Assembly: GCF_007421815.1 (NCBI RefSeq)
Contig: NZ_VLNT01000003.1
Location: 211,067 to 275,066 of the forward strand
DNA length: 64,000 nucleotides
Reading direction: 5' to 3'
Origin: Aeromicrobium piscarium
Lineage (GTDB): Bacteria; Actinomycetota; Actinomycetes; Propionibacteriales; Nocardioidaceae
The notes beneath the pieces are model-generated. The model did no database searches and was not told the origin of the DNA. It saw nothing but the letters and a program-made list of their open reading frames with translations. Position numbers and translations under genes: made by a program. Below are positions 53,008 through 62,111 of this stretch, in pieces (position 1 is the first letter of the stretch; the number at the start of each line of letters is the position of its first letter).

Positions 53008-55563
53008 TCATCGCAAGGCGCTGAGGGCACGCAGCACGGCGCGGCCCTGGCGCACCCGCGATTCCCAGGTGATGCCGATCGCCAACAGCGCGAGTCCGAG
53101 GACGCCGAAGAGGATCCAGCGCTGAACCGCCATCGCGACCGGCCACAGGTTGACGACGACCAGGACGGCGAGCACCACGGCGCCGGCCACGAAGGGCGCG
53201 CGCCACGAGCGCCACCAGCCGACGCCGATCGCCACGACGGCGGCAGCCCCCAGCAGCCACGCGCGAAGACTCGTCGGGTCGGCCAGTGCCTGCGGCATCG
53301 ACGGCAGGAAGGCGACGGCCAGCCCCACCCCCAGCGCGGGGACGGTGCCCAGGGAGCTGTCGCGCCACATGAACCATCCGCCGATGCCCAGCGTGAGCAC
53401 GGCCAGCGGCACGGTGAAGGCCTCGACTGCCTGGACCTCCTGCCCGATCACCAGGCAGATCCACGCCAGCACGGCGAAGGTCACGGCGGGGATCAGACAC
53501 CAGCGTCGGTCCGCCACGTCGAAACCGGCGCCGAACAGGACCAGCGAGAGCAGGAGGAACAGCAGCGCCATCCACGTGGCGTCCTCGGCATCGAGGCCGA
53601 CCACCAAGCCGTAGAACGCGACTACGGCCGCGGCCACCTCCAGCGTGAGCCGGACAGGCAGCTCCTCGACACCCCAGGTGGCGAGGGCGAAGCAGACGAT
53701 GGCAACCAGGACGAAGAACAGCGCCGCGATGGAAGGGTCGATGCGCTGCCATCCCACGAGCCCGCTCCCGGACGCCACGACCCCCAGCACGACCGCGGCG
53801 CTGCTCACGGCCACCGACGGGATCTCGCGGGCCAGCGCCACCACGATGAGTGCGGCCAGGGCGACGATGCCGAAGGCTGCGAAGACGATCTCATTCGAGG
53901 CCTCGGACGGGAACGCCATTCCCACCAGCACGAGCACGGTGCCGATCTGGTCGACGACGGGGCGTCGGGCGGCCGCGCATGCCACGACGGCCGCGGCGAC
54001 GACGCCGGCGACGACGAACCAGCCGAACGATGCGCCGAGGGCCGCGAGAGTCACCCCGAGTCCGCAGGCGACGGCGACCGAGAGCACGGCGTAGCGGATC
54101 ACAGCGAGCAGATCGGTGCTCCATCGTGCGCTCACGACCACCGCCACGATGACGGCCGCTGCCGCCGTCGCGTAGGCGAGCACGCCCAGACCGAAGGGCT
54201 CGGGCAGCGAACCGCTCCACGGGCCGTAGACATTCCTCGGCCACGCTTGCAGCCAGCCGAGGACGACGAGCCCAAGGCCCGCGACGGCCAGCACAGCGGC
54301 AGTCCACCTGCTTCCCAGCGCCCACGTGCGGGTCCCGCTCCCTAGCAATGCGGTCAGCACGCCGACGACGGCCGCGGTGGCGATCGCCGCCTCGGGAACG
54401 GTCGCGCCGCCCACTCCGGTCGCCAGGAGCAGCGTGACGCCGAGCAGCGCGCCGGCGGCCGAGACGCTGCGACCGCGCGGGGCAGTAAGGGCTCCCACGG
54501 CGAAGAGGACGGAGATCAGGAGGAGGGGCACCCCGTGCGCATCCAACAGAAGTTGTCGCGGCTCCGGGTGGGCGAGCGCGTCGACAGCCGCGGAGACCAC
54601 GAGGAACGGGAGCATCACGACGAGCGGCGGCGCCACCCCCCATGTGGCGACTGTCGCGCGGGTGCGCCAGGCGAGCGCTGCCACGATGCCCGCCACGCTC
54701 ACCGCGGCGAGACCCGCCCAGAACGGACGCCAGTCGAGATCGAACCACAGGTAGAACAGGAGGGTCGGCACGGCGACCCAGGGCGTCAGCGCGGCCACGA
54801 CCTGCGGGACCACCAGCGACTTTCCGAACCGCGACCGGGTCGCGACCACGATGACGATCGCGATGGTCGACACGACGACAGCCCAGGCGCCGACATACAG
54901 CCCGGGGTCGATGGCCTTGAGGCCGAGCATCCCCTGCGCTCGTGCCGCGAACCAGTCGAGGGTCAGCAGGCCCAGGGTCACGCACCAGAGGGCCTCGGCC
55001 GAACCGCGCAGGCGACGCCGCGAGAGCTCACTCGCGCCCGCGGCCGCGAGGACGGTGACGCCCAGCAACACCATGGAGCGGCCGAAGAGCCCGAGCCGAT
55101 CCCACGAGACGGTGATGAAGATCGTCGCGGCGACCAGCAGCAGCAAGGCACCGAGCGCGAGGATCACCCCGCCCACGTTCACGCCACTGCGTTTGGTCGA
55201 CGGGGAGGCGGCCGGCTGGCCGGGGAACTGCGGGAAGGCGCCGCTCGTCGGTCCCGTCGAGGAGCTCGGCCCCGCCCCAGGCGCCTGCCCCCCGGCAAAG
55301 GGCGGGAACGGGGGTGGGCCGGGCGGAGGGGTTCCCTGAGCGGCCGATGCGGCCGGAGCGCCGGCCGGTGGGGACGGCGACGTCCCCTGGCGTGGCGCCG
55401 CGCTCTCGCGGCTCCGCGCGATCAACCGATCGGCGTCCTGAAGGCGCTCCCACAGGCTGGCTGCGGTCACCCCGCGCAGCGCGAAGCCGCAGTGAGGGCA
55501 CCTCGGCTGCCCGTCGATACGACCTCGGCAGGCAGGACAGGCATGGGGATCGGCATAGCGCAC
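53008..55563 (-). CDS. Large polytopic membrane protein with N-terminal zinc ribbon
   Basis: This 851-residue protein starts with a zinc ribbon (C9-x2-C12-x9-C22-x2-C25), a short helical stretch (LWERLQDADRLIARSRES), then a Pro/Gly/Ala-rich disordered linker (about 58-130). From about residue 132 to the end it consists of some 20 or more hydrophobic segments with very short loops. It resembles actinobacterial proteins annotated by SCO-type names without known function. The ribbon would face the cytoplasm. The start is a GTG at 55563. The gene stands between acnA and the trmA-like gene. Confidence 0.75.
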   Translation of the reverse strand: MRYADPHACPACRGRIDGQPRCPHCGFALRGVTAASLWERLQDADRLIARSRESAAPRQGTSPSPPAGAPAASAAQGTPPPGPPPFPPFAGGQAPGAGPSSSTGPTSGAFPQFPGQPAASPSTKRSGVNVGGVILALGALLLLVAATIFITVSWDRLGLFGRSMVLLGVTVLAAAGASELSRRRLRGSAEALWCVTLGLLTLDWFAARAQGMLGLKAIDPGLYVGAWAVVVSTIAIVIVVATRSRFGKSLVVPQVVAALTPWVAVPTLLFYLWFDLDWRPFWAGLAAVSVAGIVAALAWRTRATVATWGVAPPLVVMLPFLVVSAAVDALAHPEPRQLLLDAHGVPLLLISVLFAVGALTAPRGRSVSAAGALLGVTLLLATGVGGATVPEAAIATAAVVGVLTALLGSGTRTWALGSRWTAAVLAVAGLGLVVLGWLQAWPRNVYGPWSGSLPEPFGLGVLAYATAAAAVIVAVVVSARWSTDLLAVIRYAVLSVAVACGLGVTLAALGASFGWFVVAGVVAAAVVACAAARRPVVDQIGTVLVLVGMAFPSEASNEIVFAAFGIVALAALIVVALAREIPSVAVSSAAVVLGVVASGSGLVGWQRIDPSIAALFFVLVAIVCFALATWGVEELPVRLTLEVAAAVVAFYGLVVGLDAEDATWMALLFLLLSLVLFGAGFDVADRRWCLIPAVTFAVLAWICLVIGQEVQAVEAFTVPLAVLTLGIGGWFMWRDSSLGTVPALGVGLAVAFLPSMPQALADPTSLRAWLLGAAAVVAIGVGWWRSWRAPFVAGAVVLAVLVVVNLWPVAMAVQRWILFGVLGLALLAIGITWESRVRQGRAVLRALSALR

Positions 55564-55578
55564 GAGGTCACCTTCTCG

Positions 55579-56787
55579 TCAAGACCGCACCGGTGCAAGC
55601 ACAGCGACACATTCGACGTGGTGTGTCATCGGGAAGAGGGCGAAGGCCCGCAGCGAGCTCAGCTCGTAGCCGAGACGCCCGAAGGAGGCGAGGTCGCGGG
55701 CGAGTGCCGCCGGATCGCAGGCCACGTAGACGATGCGCCGCGGCCCGAGCTCGACGATCGGCGCGACCGCCCCCTTGGCTCCCGCACGCGGCGGGTCGAG
55801 CACGACGACGTCGGCGGTCGTGCCCAGTCGTCCAGCGGCGAGGGCCTTCTCGACCGATGCCCGCGTCGTCGTCACGTTCGCACGGCCGGAGAGATTCGCC
55901 CGTGCATCGGCGTGGCCGCCACGCGCGCCCTCGACGCTGACCACCTCGCCCGTCGGCCCCGTGGCATCGGCGAGGAAGGCGGAGAACAGGCCGGCCCCGG
56001 CGTAGAGGTCGAGGACCCGGTCGGCGGCACGGACCTCGGCTCCCGCCATCACGGCATCCACGAGCGTGCCGGCCGCGCCCGGGTGCACCTGCCAGAAGCC
56101 CGATCCGCTGATCTGGAAGGAGTGCTCCCGCACGACCTCTGTGACGGATCCTTCACCGCGACGTACCCGGCCGTCGCTGCCCACGACGCCGTGGAGGGGG
56201 CCCAGCTCCTCGGGAACCTCGTCATCGGCGACGACCATCCGTTCCCCGGTCGACGAGAGGATGGCCTCGACGGGTCCGTCGTCCCATCGCACCGAGGGCG
56301 CCTGCGGCGTGTCCGGATGGGCGATGAGACACCGATCGATGGCCACCACCTCGTGGCTGCGGTGTCGGCGCAGTCCGGCTCGGCCCTCCGCGTCGACCGC
56401 GTAGGTCACCCGGGTACGCCAGCCGAGGTCGTCGGGAGAGACGGGCTCGACCTCCACCTCCCGGTCGAGGCCCGCGAGACGTCGAAGCTGCTCACTGACC
56501 ACCGACCCGAGAAGCCGCCGTTGCCCGGCGGGCGAGACATGCTGGTAGTCACATCCCCCGCACACCCCGGCGTACCGGCAGGGAGGTGTGACCCGATCCT
56601 CCGAGGCATCCAGGATCTCCACCGCGTCGGCGCGCAGGAAGCGCTTGGATCGCTCCGTGATCTCGATACGCGCACGCTCCCCCGGCAGCGCGTGCCGCAC
56701 GAACACGACCTGACCGTCGAGCCGAGCGACGCAGTGGCCGCCGTGCGCGACCGGCCCGATGTCGACGATCGGCCGCTCGGAGCTCAC
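55579..56787 (-). CDS. TRAM-domain 4Fe-4S RNA uracil-5 methyltransferase (TrmA/RumA family)
   Basis: This 402-residue enzyme has an N-terminal TRAM domain (about 1-60), cluster cysteines C70, C76, C79 and C153, a SAM-binding segment RVLDLYAGAGLFSAFLA near residue 258, and the nucleophile cysteine in YVACDPAALARDL near residue 355. It methylates a uridine of rRNA or tRNA. The start overlaps the permease stop by 4 bp. In M. tuberculosis the pair corresponds, as I recall, to Rv2689c-Rv2690c. Confidence 0.92.
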   Translation of the reverse strand: MSSERPIVDIGPVAHGGHCVARLDGQVVFVRHALPGERARIEITERSKRFLRADAVEILDASEDRVTPPCRYAGVCGGCDYQHVSPAGQRRLLGSVVSEQLRRLAGLDREVEVEPVSPDDLGWRTRVTYAVDAEGRAGLRRHRSHEVVAIDRCLIAHPDTPQAPSVRWDDGPVEAILSSTGERMVVADDEVPEELGPLHGVVGSDGRVRRGEGSVTEVVREHSFQISGSGFWQVHPGAAGTLVDAVMAGAEVRAADRVLDLYAGAGLFSAFLADATGPTGEVVSVEGARGGHADARANLSGRANVTTTRASVEKALAAGRLGTTADVVVLDPPRAGAKGAVAPIVELGPRRIVYVACDPAALARDLASFGRLGYELSSLRAFALFPMTHHVECVAVLAPVRS

Positions 56788-58796
56788 CGGGGTTCCCCGA
56801 AGCCGCGCCGCACGTCGCCGGCGGCCGCTCGGTGATCGTGAGGAGTGCGGTCATGGGCCGAGGTGAGTTGATAGGGCACGCTGACGGCCAGGACTCCGGG
56901 CATGAACAACAGTCTGCTCTTCAGACGCAAGGCGGTCTGATTGTGCAGCAGCTGCTCCCACCATCGGCCGACGACGTATTCGGGGATGTAGACCGTGACG
57001 AGCTCGTCGGGATGCTTCGATCGCAGCTCGTTCACATAGCGCACTACTGGCCGGACGATCTCGCGATAGGGCGAGTCGAGCACCATCAGCGGCAGGGTGA
57101 TCCCCTGTTCTCGCCACTGCCGCTCGACCTCCTGAGTCTCGTCGGGGTCCAGATCGACGGTGACGGCCTCCAAAGCCTCGGGATGGCTGACCCGGGCGTA
57201 GGCGATCGCGCGCATCGTGGGCTTGTGCACCTTGCTCACCAGCACGATGCCGTGGACTCGCGGGAGCTCGCCCCGGTCACTGTCGTCGACCCGCAGTTCC
57301 TCGGCCACCTGACGGTAGTGGCGGGCGATCGCCCGCATCAGGATGAAGACCCCCACCATCGCGATGATCGCGATCCAGGCGCCGGCGAGGAACTTCGTCA
57401 CCACCACGATGACGAGGACGGTGGCGGTGAGCAGCAGCCCGAAGGAGTTGATGGCCCGGGAACGGCGCATCCGCCGACGCGCGGCGGCATCGGTCTCGGT
57501 GGCGAGCAGACGGGTCCAGTGCCGGATCATGCCGAGCTGGCTCAGCGTGAAGGAGACGAAGACCCCGACGATGTACATCTGGATCAGCTTGGTCACCTGG
57601 GCGTCGAAGGCCACGATCAGCACGACCGCGGCGAGGGCCAGCAGGACGATGCCGTTGCTGTAGGCGAGACGATCGCCGCGGGTGTGCATCTGACGCGGCA
57701 GGTAGCCGTCACGCGCGAGGATCGAGCCGAGCACCGGGAACCCGTTGAAGGCGGTATTGGCGGCGAGGACCAGGATCACGCCCGTGCAGGCGATCGTCAG
57801 GTAGAAGGCCACCGGCAGGTCCGCGTAGAGCGCGGCCGCCAGTTGCCCGATCACGGTGTCCTGAACGTACCCGGACGACTCCCCCAGCGGCACGCCGTTG
57901 GAGAGCAGCTGGCGGGCCGGATCCTCGACATATCGCACGTGCATGGCATCGGCGAGCAGGACGATGCTCATCAGCATCGAGATCGAGATCGCCCCGAGCA
58001 GCAGGAGCGTGGTGGCAGCATTGCGGCTCTTGGGACGCCGGAACGCCGGAACCCCGTTGCTGATCGCCTCGACGCCGGTCAGAGCGGCACAGCCCGAGGA
58101 GAACGCCCGGGCGAGCAGGAAGGTCATCGCGAGGGTCGTGATCGCCCCCTCGTAAGGGGGTTCGGCCGCGATCTCATAGGAGGCGCTCGCCGCCTCCGGC
58201 AGATCACCGGTCAGGTAGGTGATCAGGCCCCACAGCGCCATCGCCAGTATCGCGATCATGAAGAGATAGGTCGGCACCGCGAATGCCCGTCCGGACTCCT
58301 TGGCGCCACGCAGGTTCATGACCATCAGCAGCAGCACGAGCGACGCCCCCGCCTCCGCCTCGTGCCCGTTGAGCCACGGAAGGGCCGCGGTCGCGTTCTG
58401 CACACCCGATGAGATCGAGACCGCCACGGTCAGCACGTAGTCGACCAGGAGCGCGCTGGCGACCGTGAGTCCTGCCGTGGGCCCGAGATTGACCGAGGCC
58501 ACCTCGTAGTCGCCCCCACCGGAGGGATAGGCGTGGACATTCTGGCGATAGGAGGCCACGACGGTGATCATGACGAGGGCGACGCACAGGCCGATCTGCC
58601 AGTTCATCGAGTAGGCCGCCAGGCCGGCCATCGACAACGTCAGGAAGATCTCGTCGGGGGCGTAGGCGACGGAGGACAGCGCGTCGCTGGCGAACACCGG
58701 CAGGGCGACCCGCTTGGGAAGCAGCGTCTCGCCGATCTGCGTGTTACGCAGCTTGCGCCCTATCAGTGCCCGTTTCACGGCACCGGTGATGCTCAC
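56784..58796 (-). CDS. APC permease with C-terminal cytoplasmic domain (Rv2690c/KimA-like)
   Basis: This 670-residue protein has about 12 membrane segments in its first 470 residues (LPVFASDALSSVAYAPDEI near residue 33 is the family hallmark) and a soluble tail of about 170 residues. Relatives include the potassium importer KimA and Rv2690c. In M. tuberculosis the ceoB/ceoC (TrkA) genes lie beside the homologue, which suggests ion rather than amino acid transport; these genes are absent here. GTG at 58796 is chosen because homologues begin with a similar VKRALIGRKL segment and a TACGAT -10 lies 6 bases before; ATG at 58832 is the alternative. Confidence 0.85.
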   Translation of the reverse strand: MSITGAVKRALIGRKLRNTQIGETLLPKRVALPVFASDALSSVAYAPDEIFLTLSMAGLAAYSMNWQIGLCVALVMITVVASYRQNVHAYPSGGGDYEVASVNLGPTAGLTVASALLVDYVLTVAVSISSGVQNATAALPWLNGHEAEAGASLVLLLMVMNLRGAKESGRAFAVPTYLFMIAILAMALWGLITYLTGDLPEAASASYEIAAEPPYEGAITTLAMTFLLARAFSSGCAALTGVEAISNGVPAFRRPKSRNAATTLLLLGAISISMLMSIVLLADAMHVRYVEDPARQLLSNGVPLGESSGYVQDTVIGQLAAALYADLPVAFYLTIACTGVILVLAANTAFNGFPVLGSILARDGYLPRQMHTRGDRLAYSNGIVLLALAAVVLIVAFDAQVTKLIQMYIVGVFVSFTLSQLGMIRHWTRLLATETDAAARRRMRRSRAINSFGLLLTATVLVIVVVTKFLAGAWIAIIAMVGVFILMRAIARHYRQVAEELRVDDSDRGELPRVHGIVLVSKVHKPTMRAIAYARVSHPEALEAVTVDLDPDETQEVERQWREQGITLPLMVLDSPYREIVRPVVRYVNELRSKHPDELVTVYIPEYVVGRWWEQLLHNQTALRLKSRLLFMPGVLAVSVPYQLTSAHDRTPHDHRAAAGDVRRGFGEPR

Positions 58797-58802
58797 CGAG
58801 TG

Positions 58803-58808
58803 ATCGTA
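58803..58808 (-). promoter_or_regulatory. -10 element (TACGAT) for the leaderless permease gene
   Basis: TACGAT on the minus strand is followed by 6 bases and the GTG at 58796. There is no ribosome site. Confidence 0.4.
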
Positions 58809-58888
58809 TGCCCGTCGAGAGAGGTGCGCCATCGAGCCCGACGATGACGTGGCTCACAGCCGGGGATCGGCACGGGCACGGGCGGCGC

Positions 58889-59572
58889 TCAGGCCGAGGG
58901 ATCGTCCAGCGGGGTCTTGTTCCGGCTCAGCATCCACCCCATCGCGAGGAGCGAGGCGACCTGCAAGGGCCATCCCATCGCGATCTTCGCGGTCCCGAGC
59001 AGGGCGATCTCGTCGGCGAGGTACAACGGGTACTGGACCACCACGCGCAGCACACAGGGCGCGACGAACAACCAGGTCATCTGCGTGCACAGCTTCCGCA
59101 TGCCGCGATCGGAGCGCCAGCCGGTGACGTCCCCCACCACAGCGCCGACCAGGAAGCCCACCGCCGGCCAGCCGATGAGGATCGTGAACACGAAGATGAC
59201 CGCGTACGCGCCGTTGTAGAGGATCCCGGGAAGGAAGACGTCACGCGCCTCCCCCGAGCGGGACGCGAATACCGCGGCGATGGCGATGCCCACCAGCGCG
59301 TTGAAGACGAACTGCGGATTGGAGCGCTGGACGACGCGCACCACCAGCAGGAGCACCGCGACGGCAGCGCTCACGATCAGGCTCTGCCGCAGCTCGTCGC
59401 TCACCAGGAAGCTCACCGTGAACACGATGGTCGGGATCGCGCTCTCGATCACCCCGCGTACGCCGCCGAACGCCTCGGCCAGCCGCCGGCGGACCAGCTG
59501 CTCGACGGTGGTGACATCCGGTCGACCGGCACCGGCCTCCTCGTCGGCCGGTGATCCGTTCTGCTCAGTCAT
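58889..59572 (-). CDS. DUF3159 membrane protein
   Basis: This 227-residue protein has about six hydrophobic segments between residues 40 and 215. VESAIPTIVFTVSFL-like start (IESAIPTIVFTVSFLVSD near residue 42), GWPAVGFLVGAVVGDVTGWR near residue 134 and the end with VQYPLYLADEIALLGTAKI are as in the DUF3159 family. Its function is unknown. It belongs to the conserved actinobacterial block with DUF3710 and dut. Confidence 0.88.
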   Translation of the reverse strand: MTEQNGSPADEEAGAGRPDVTTVEQLVRRRLAEAFGGVRGVIESAIPTIVFTVSFLVSDELRQSLIVSAAVAVLLLVVRVVQRSNPQFVFNALVGIAIAAVFASRSGEARDVFLPGILYNGAYAVIFVFTILIGWPAVGFLVGAVVGDVTGWRSDRGMRKLCTQMTWLFVAPCVLRVVVQYPLYLADEIALLGTAKIAMGWPLQVASLLAMGWMLSRNKTPLDDPSA

Positions 59573-59623
59573 GGTGTCCCGTCGGATCCGCGTGCACGGT
59601 ACTGGTGTGCCCCACTGCGGCGC

Positions 59624-60286
59624 CTAGGATCCCGCGTCGGTACCGCTCGGCGGCTGCTGGTCCTGCGGGACCGCACCCGGCGGCAGCTGCAGCGGCAGGG
59701 GCTCGCGCACCATGCGCGGTTCGTCGCCGCGGACCACGATGACATCGCGGAGGATCTCCAGCAGCGGCTCCGCCGCCGTCTCATCGCCGGCAGCCGCACC
59801 GAGCAGCGTGGCTCGCAGCAGCCAGCGGGGGCCCTCGACGGCCAGGATCCGCGAGTCCTGAGTCCCGGTCCGCCCATCCTGAGTCTGGACCTGCACCCGG
59901 AACCGCAGCTCGTCACCGAAGGGACCGTCAGTCTCCTTCCACTCACCCTCGCGACGCTCGACCTCGCGTTTGAGATCCTGCAGCACGTCGCCCCACTCCC
60001 CACCGGAGCGCGACGCGGCGAAGATCCGCAACTCCATGGCCGAGTTGGCTCCCTCGAGCACCACGAGCACGGAGGAGAGCGCGCCGTTCTCCTGGGGAAG
60101 CTGCAGGCCCACTCCATCGCGGCCCTTGATGCGCAATGATCCGAGATCGACGTAGCCGGGAGCATCGGGATCGCGCTCGGACGAGTCCCAGGGGCCGCTG
60201 GTGCGCGGACCGAGGCTCGCGGGATCGAACTCCTGCGTCCCCGGCGTCTCCTGCTCGGGCGTCTGATTCTTGCGTCGGCCGAACAT
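59624..60286 (-). CDS. DUF3710 protein
   Basis: This 220-residue soluble protein has a disordered acidic start, then a domain (about 45-195) with YVDLGSLRIKGRDGVGLQL and LAVEGPRWLLRATLLGAAA, as in DUF3710 (Rv2696c). A proline-rich tail follows. The function is unknown. Its start overlaps the dut stop by one base, so the two are coupled. Confidence 0.9.
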   Translation of the reverse strand: MFGRRKNQTPEQETPGTQEFDPASLGPRTSGPWDSSERDPDAPGYVDLGSLRIKGRDGVGLQLPQENGALSSVLVVLEGANSAMELRIFAASRSGGEWGDVLQDLKREVERREGEWKETDGPFGDELRFRVQVQTQDGRTGTQDSRILAVEGPRWLLRATLLGAAAGDETAAEPLLEILRDVIVVRGDEPRMVREPLPLQLPPGAVPQDQQPPSGTDAGS

Positions 60287-60765
60287 CAGTCTTCCTCTCC
60301 TACCCTCGGGGCCGGCGCCAATGAGGCGTGGCCACCCGATGAACCGTAGCCCCCTTCTCCCCGGTCCGACAGCGGGAGTGCCGAAGTTTCTGCGAAGCGG
60401 ACCTGCTCGACCCGTTGGATGACCAGTTGAGCGATGCGATCTCCGCGAGAGATGTGTACGGTCTCACGCGGATCTCCGTTGACGAGGAGCACCGCGATCT
60501 CTCCGCGGTAGCCGGCATCGATCGTCCCCGGCGCGTTGACGATGGAGAGCCCGTGACGCAGCGCCAGGCCCGACCGCGGATGCACGAAGCCGGCGTAGCC
60601 CGGTGGCAGTGCGAGCGCCACCCCGGTGGGCACCAACATCCGCTCCCCCGGTGCGATGACGGCATCGACACGGGCCATCAGGTCCGCCCCGGCGTCGAGA
60701 TCGTGGGCGTAGGACGGGAGGGGAAGGTCGGGGTCGAGCCGGAGCAGCGGCACCTCGGTCGTCAT
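60286..60765 (-). CDS. dut: dUTP diphosphatase
   Basis: This 159-residue trimeric enzyme removes dUTP and makes dUMP. All five motifs are there: [10 protein letters not shown] near residue 20, [10 protein letters not shown] near residue 65, [13 protein letters not shown] near residue 80, [11 protein letters not shown] near residue 108, and the C-terminal [10 protein letters not shown] near residue 137. The ATG at 60765 has a -10-like TAAGGT 8 bases upstream and no ribosome site. It is divergent from the DUF3093 gene. Confidence 0.96.
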   Translation of the reverse strand: MTTEVPLLRLDPDLPLPSYAHDLDAGADLMARVDAVIAPGERMLVPTGVALALPPGYAGFVHPRSGLALRHGLSIVNAPGTIDAGYRGEIAVLLVNGDPRETVHISRGDRIAQLVIQRVEQVRFAETSALPLSDRGEGGYGSSGGHASLAPAPRVGEED

Positions 60766-60773
60766 AGGGTCCG

Positions 60774-60779
60774 ACCTTA
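60774..60779 (-). promoter_or_regulatory. -10 element (TAAGGT) for leaderless dut
   Basis: TAAGGT on the minus strand lies 8 bases before the dut ATG. It is within the 51-base divergent gap with the DUF3093 gene. Confidence 0.4.
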
Positions 60780-60804
60780 CCCAAGGCCGTTGACGGTCAT
60801 CAGG

Positions 60805-60810
60805 CACAGT
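60805..60810 (+). promoter_or_regulatory. -10 element (CACAGT) for the leaderless DUF3093 gene
   Basis: CACAGT ends 6 bases before the GTG at 60817, the same geometry as the TACAGT before tetR. No ribosome site is present. Confidence 0.4.
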
Positions 60811-60816
60811 AGGGGC

Positions 60817-61272
60817 GTGACACCCCCGACGACCGTCCACCGTGAGCGCCTCACCGCCGCCGTGTCCTGGTGGGCGGCCGCCGCGATCTTCGCGGTGATC
60901 ATCGGCTGGTTACTCTGGGTCGCCGCGACCCCCGCCATCGCCCTCGTAGCGGCGGCCGGAAGCCTCGTCGTCGCCGGAGCGCTGGTCGCGTTCTACGGCT
61001 CGGTGAGGATCGAGGCCGACTCCCACGGCTTGCGCGCGGGGCGCGCCTTCCTGGACACCGCCCACATCGGCTCGGTCGAACCGCTGGAAGCGGCGGCCTG
61101 GCGCGAGGCGATCGGTCCCGAGGGCGACGTGCGTGCCTTCACCTTGTTGCGGCCCTATGTACGCACGGGTGTCCGGGTCGCGGTCGAGGATCCGGACGAT
61201 CCGACGCCGTTCTGGCTGGTGTCGACCAGATTCCCCGCCTCCGTAGCGCGAGCACTGCGTCCGACGCCCTGA
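60817..61272 (+). CDS. DUF3093 membrane protein
   Basis: This 151-residue protein has two hydrophobic segments (about 12-60), then a soluble domain with [20 protein letters not shown] and [20 protein letters not shown], typical of DUF3093 (Rv2698). The function is unknown. The GTG start at 60817 follows a -10-like element; the gene faces away from dut as in other actinobacteria. Confidence 0.88.
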   Translation: MTPPTTVHRERLTAAVSWWAAAAIFAVIIGWLLWVAATPAIALVAAAGSLVVAGALVAFYGSVRIEADSHGLRAGRAFLDTAHIGSVEPLEAAAWREAIGPEGDVRAFTLLRPYVRTGVRVAVEDPDDPTPFWLVSTRFPASVARALRPTP

Positions 61273-61281
61273 CCCCGCCCG

Positions 61282-61313
61282 TCACCACCCTCACCCCCAC
61301 ACCGGGGTGGTGA
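61282..61313 (+). terminator. Hairpin after the DUF3093 gene
   Basis: TCACCACCC (61282-61290) pairs with GGGTGGTGA (61305-61313), 9 bp with a 14-nt loop, 10 bases after the stop. Its right arm belongs to the first copy of the R3 repeat. Confidence 0.5.
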
Positions 61314-61528
61314 GCAGTCAACCATCGGGCAGACCCCCTCCATCGGGCGGTGAATGGTCGACCATCACTCGCGCATCTCGAGCACCAGCTCCACGTCGGC
61401 CTCGGTCGATGACTCACCGCGATCACGCCCCGACCATCTCCGGTGCGTCAGCAACCACCCCGACCCGACGGCGGTTCACTACCCACCGGAATCCGCATCG
61501 TCCACATCCAGGTGAGTGGTCAACCACC
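61305..61528. repeat. Repeat region R3: GGTGAxTGGTCAACCACC word, direct and inverted
   Basis: The 381 bases between DUF3093 and DUF4235 hold no gene. Copies: GGTGAGCAGTCAACCATC (61309), GGTGAATGGTCGACCATC (61349, with the perfect 12-bp palindrome ATGGTCGACCAT), GGTGCGTCAGCAACCACC (61442), GGTGAGTGGTCAACCACC (61511) and the inverse GCGGTGAGTCATCGACC (61404-61420). CCATCGGGC also repeats at 61322 and 61340. From 61530 to 61653 I see only a weak promoter region for the next gene. Confidence 0.65.
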
Positions 61529-61653
61529 GCCCCCCGCACGGAAGCATCATCGAGACCGCGCCCTCGCCGCCCGGAACGACGCCCACGCACCCCTCGGTCC
61601 GGCGGTCTGCGTCACAATGGTTCAGACATGCCGAGCACGACGGAAGGGCACCG

Positions 61654-62013
61654 GTGGGCAAGCGCAAGAAGAAGCAGCGGGACGCCGCGACGACGAGTGT
61701 CGCCGAGGCGAAGGCCCAGCGCCGCCTCGGCCGGAGCACCTGGAAGCTGATGGACACGGGCGCGACGATGGTGGGCGCCGCCCTCGCTCCCCGCGTCTCC
61801 AATGCCGCCTGGCGCGCGGTCACGGGACGGAAGCCCCCGGCGAGCGCCCGTCATCCCGAGCTCAGCACGACCGAGGCCATCGCCTGGGCGGCGATCGGCG
61901 GAGCGGTCATCCAGATCGTCCGCACCGTCGTCCGGCGGGGCGTCGCGACGTACTGGGTCAAGTCCACCGGTGATCTGCCTCCCGGCATGAAGCACCTCGA
62001 CCAGGACGCCTGA
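61654..62013 (+). CDS. DUF4235 small membrane protein
   Basis: This 119-residue protein has a very basic start (GKRKKKQRD), a helical segment LGRSTWKLMDTGATMVGAALA (split by its conserved WKLMD), a VSNAAWRAVTGRKPP stretch and a second hydrophobic helix (AIAWAAIGGAVIQIVRTVVRRG). This is the DUF4235 pattern of actinobacteria. Function is unknown. The start is a GTG at 61654 with AAGGG 9 bases upstream. Confidence 0.83.
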   Translation: MGKRKKKQRDAATTSVAEAKAQRRLGRSTWKLMDTGATMVGAALAPRVSNAAWRAVTGRKPPASARHPELSTTEAIAWAAIGGAVIQIVRTVVRRGVATYWVKSTGDLPPGMKHLDQDA

Positions 62014-62047
62014 ACTCACTTCAGCTCACGCATGCGGGACGGATGAT

Positions 62048-62083
62048 GATGCGTTGTGGTTGCCATAGCGACCTGAACGCATC
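62048..62083. repeat. R4 hairpin repeat, copy a
   Basis: A 36-base, fully symmetric imperfect palindrome: outer arms GATGCGTT (62048-62055) and AACGCATC (62076-62083), inner arms GGTTGC (62058-62063) and GCGACC (62068-62073, one G-U pair), 2-nt internal loops and a CATA loop. It matches copy b at 28 of 36 positions. It lies in the 249-base gene-free gap 62014-62262. Confidence 0.7.
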
Positions 62084-62111
62084 GACTTTCGAGCGGGCGC
62101 GGACCGATATC

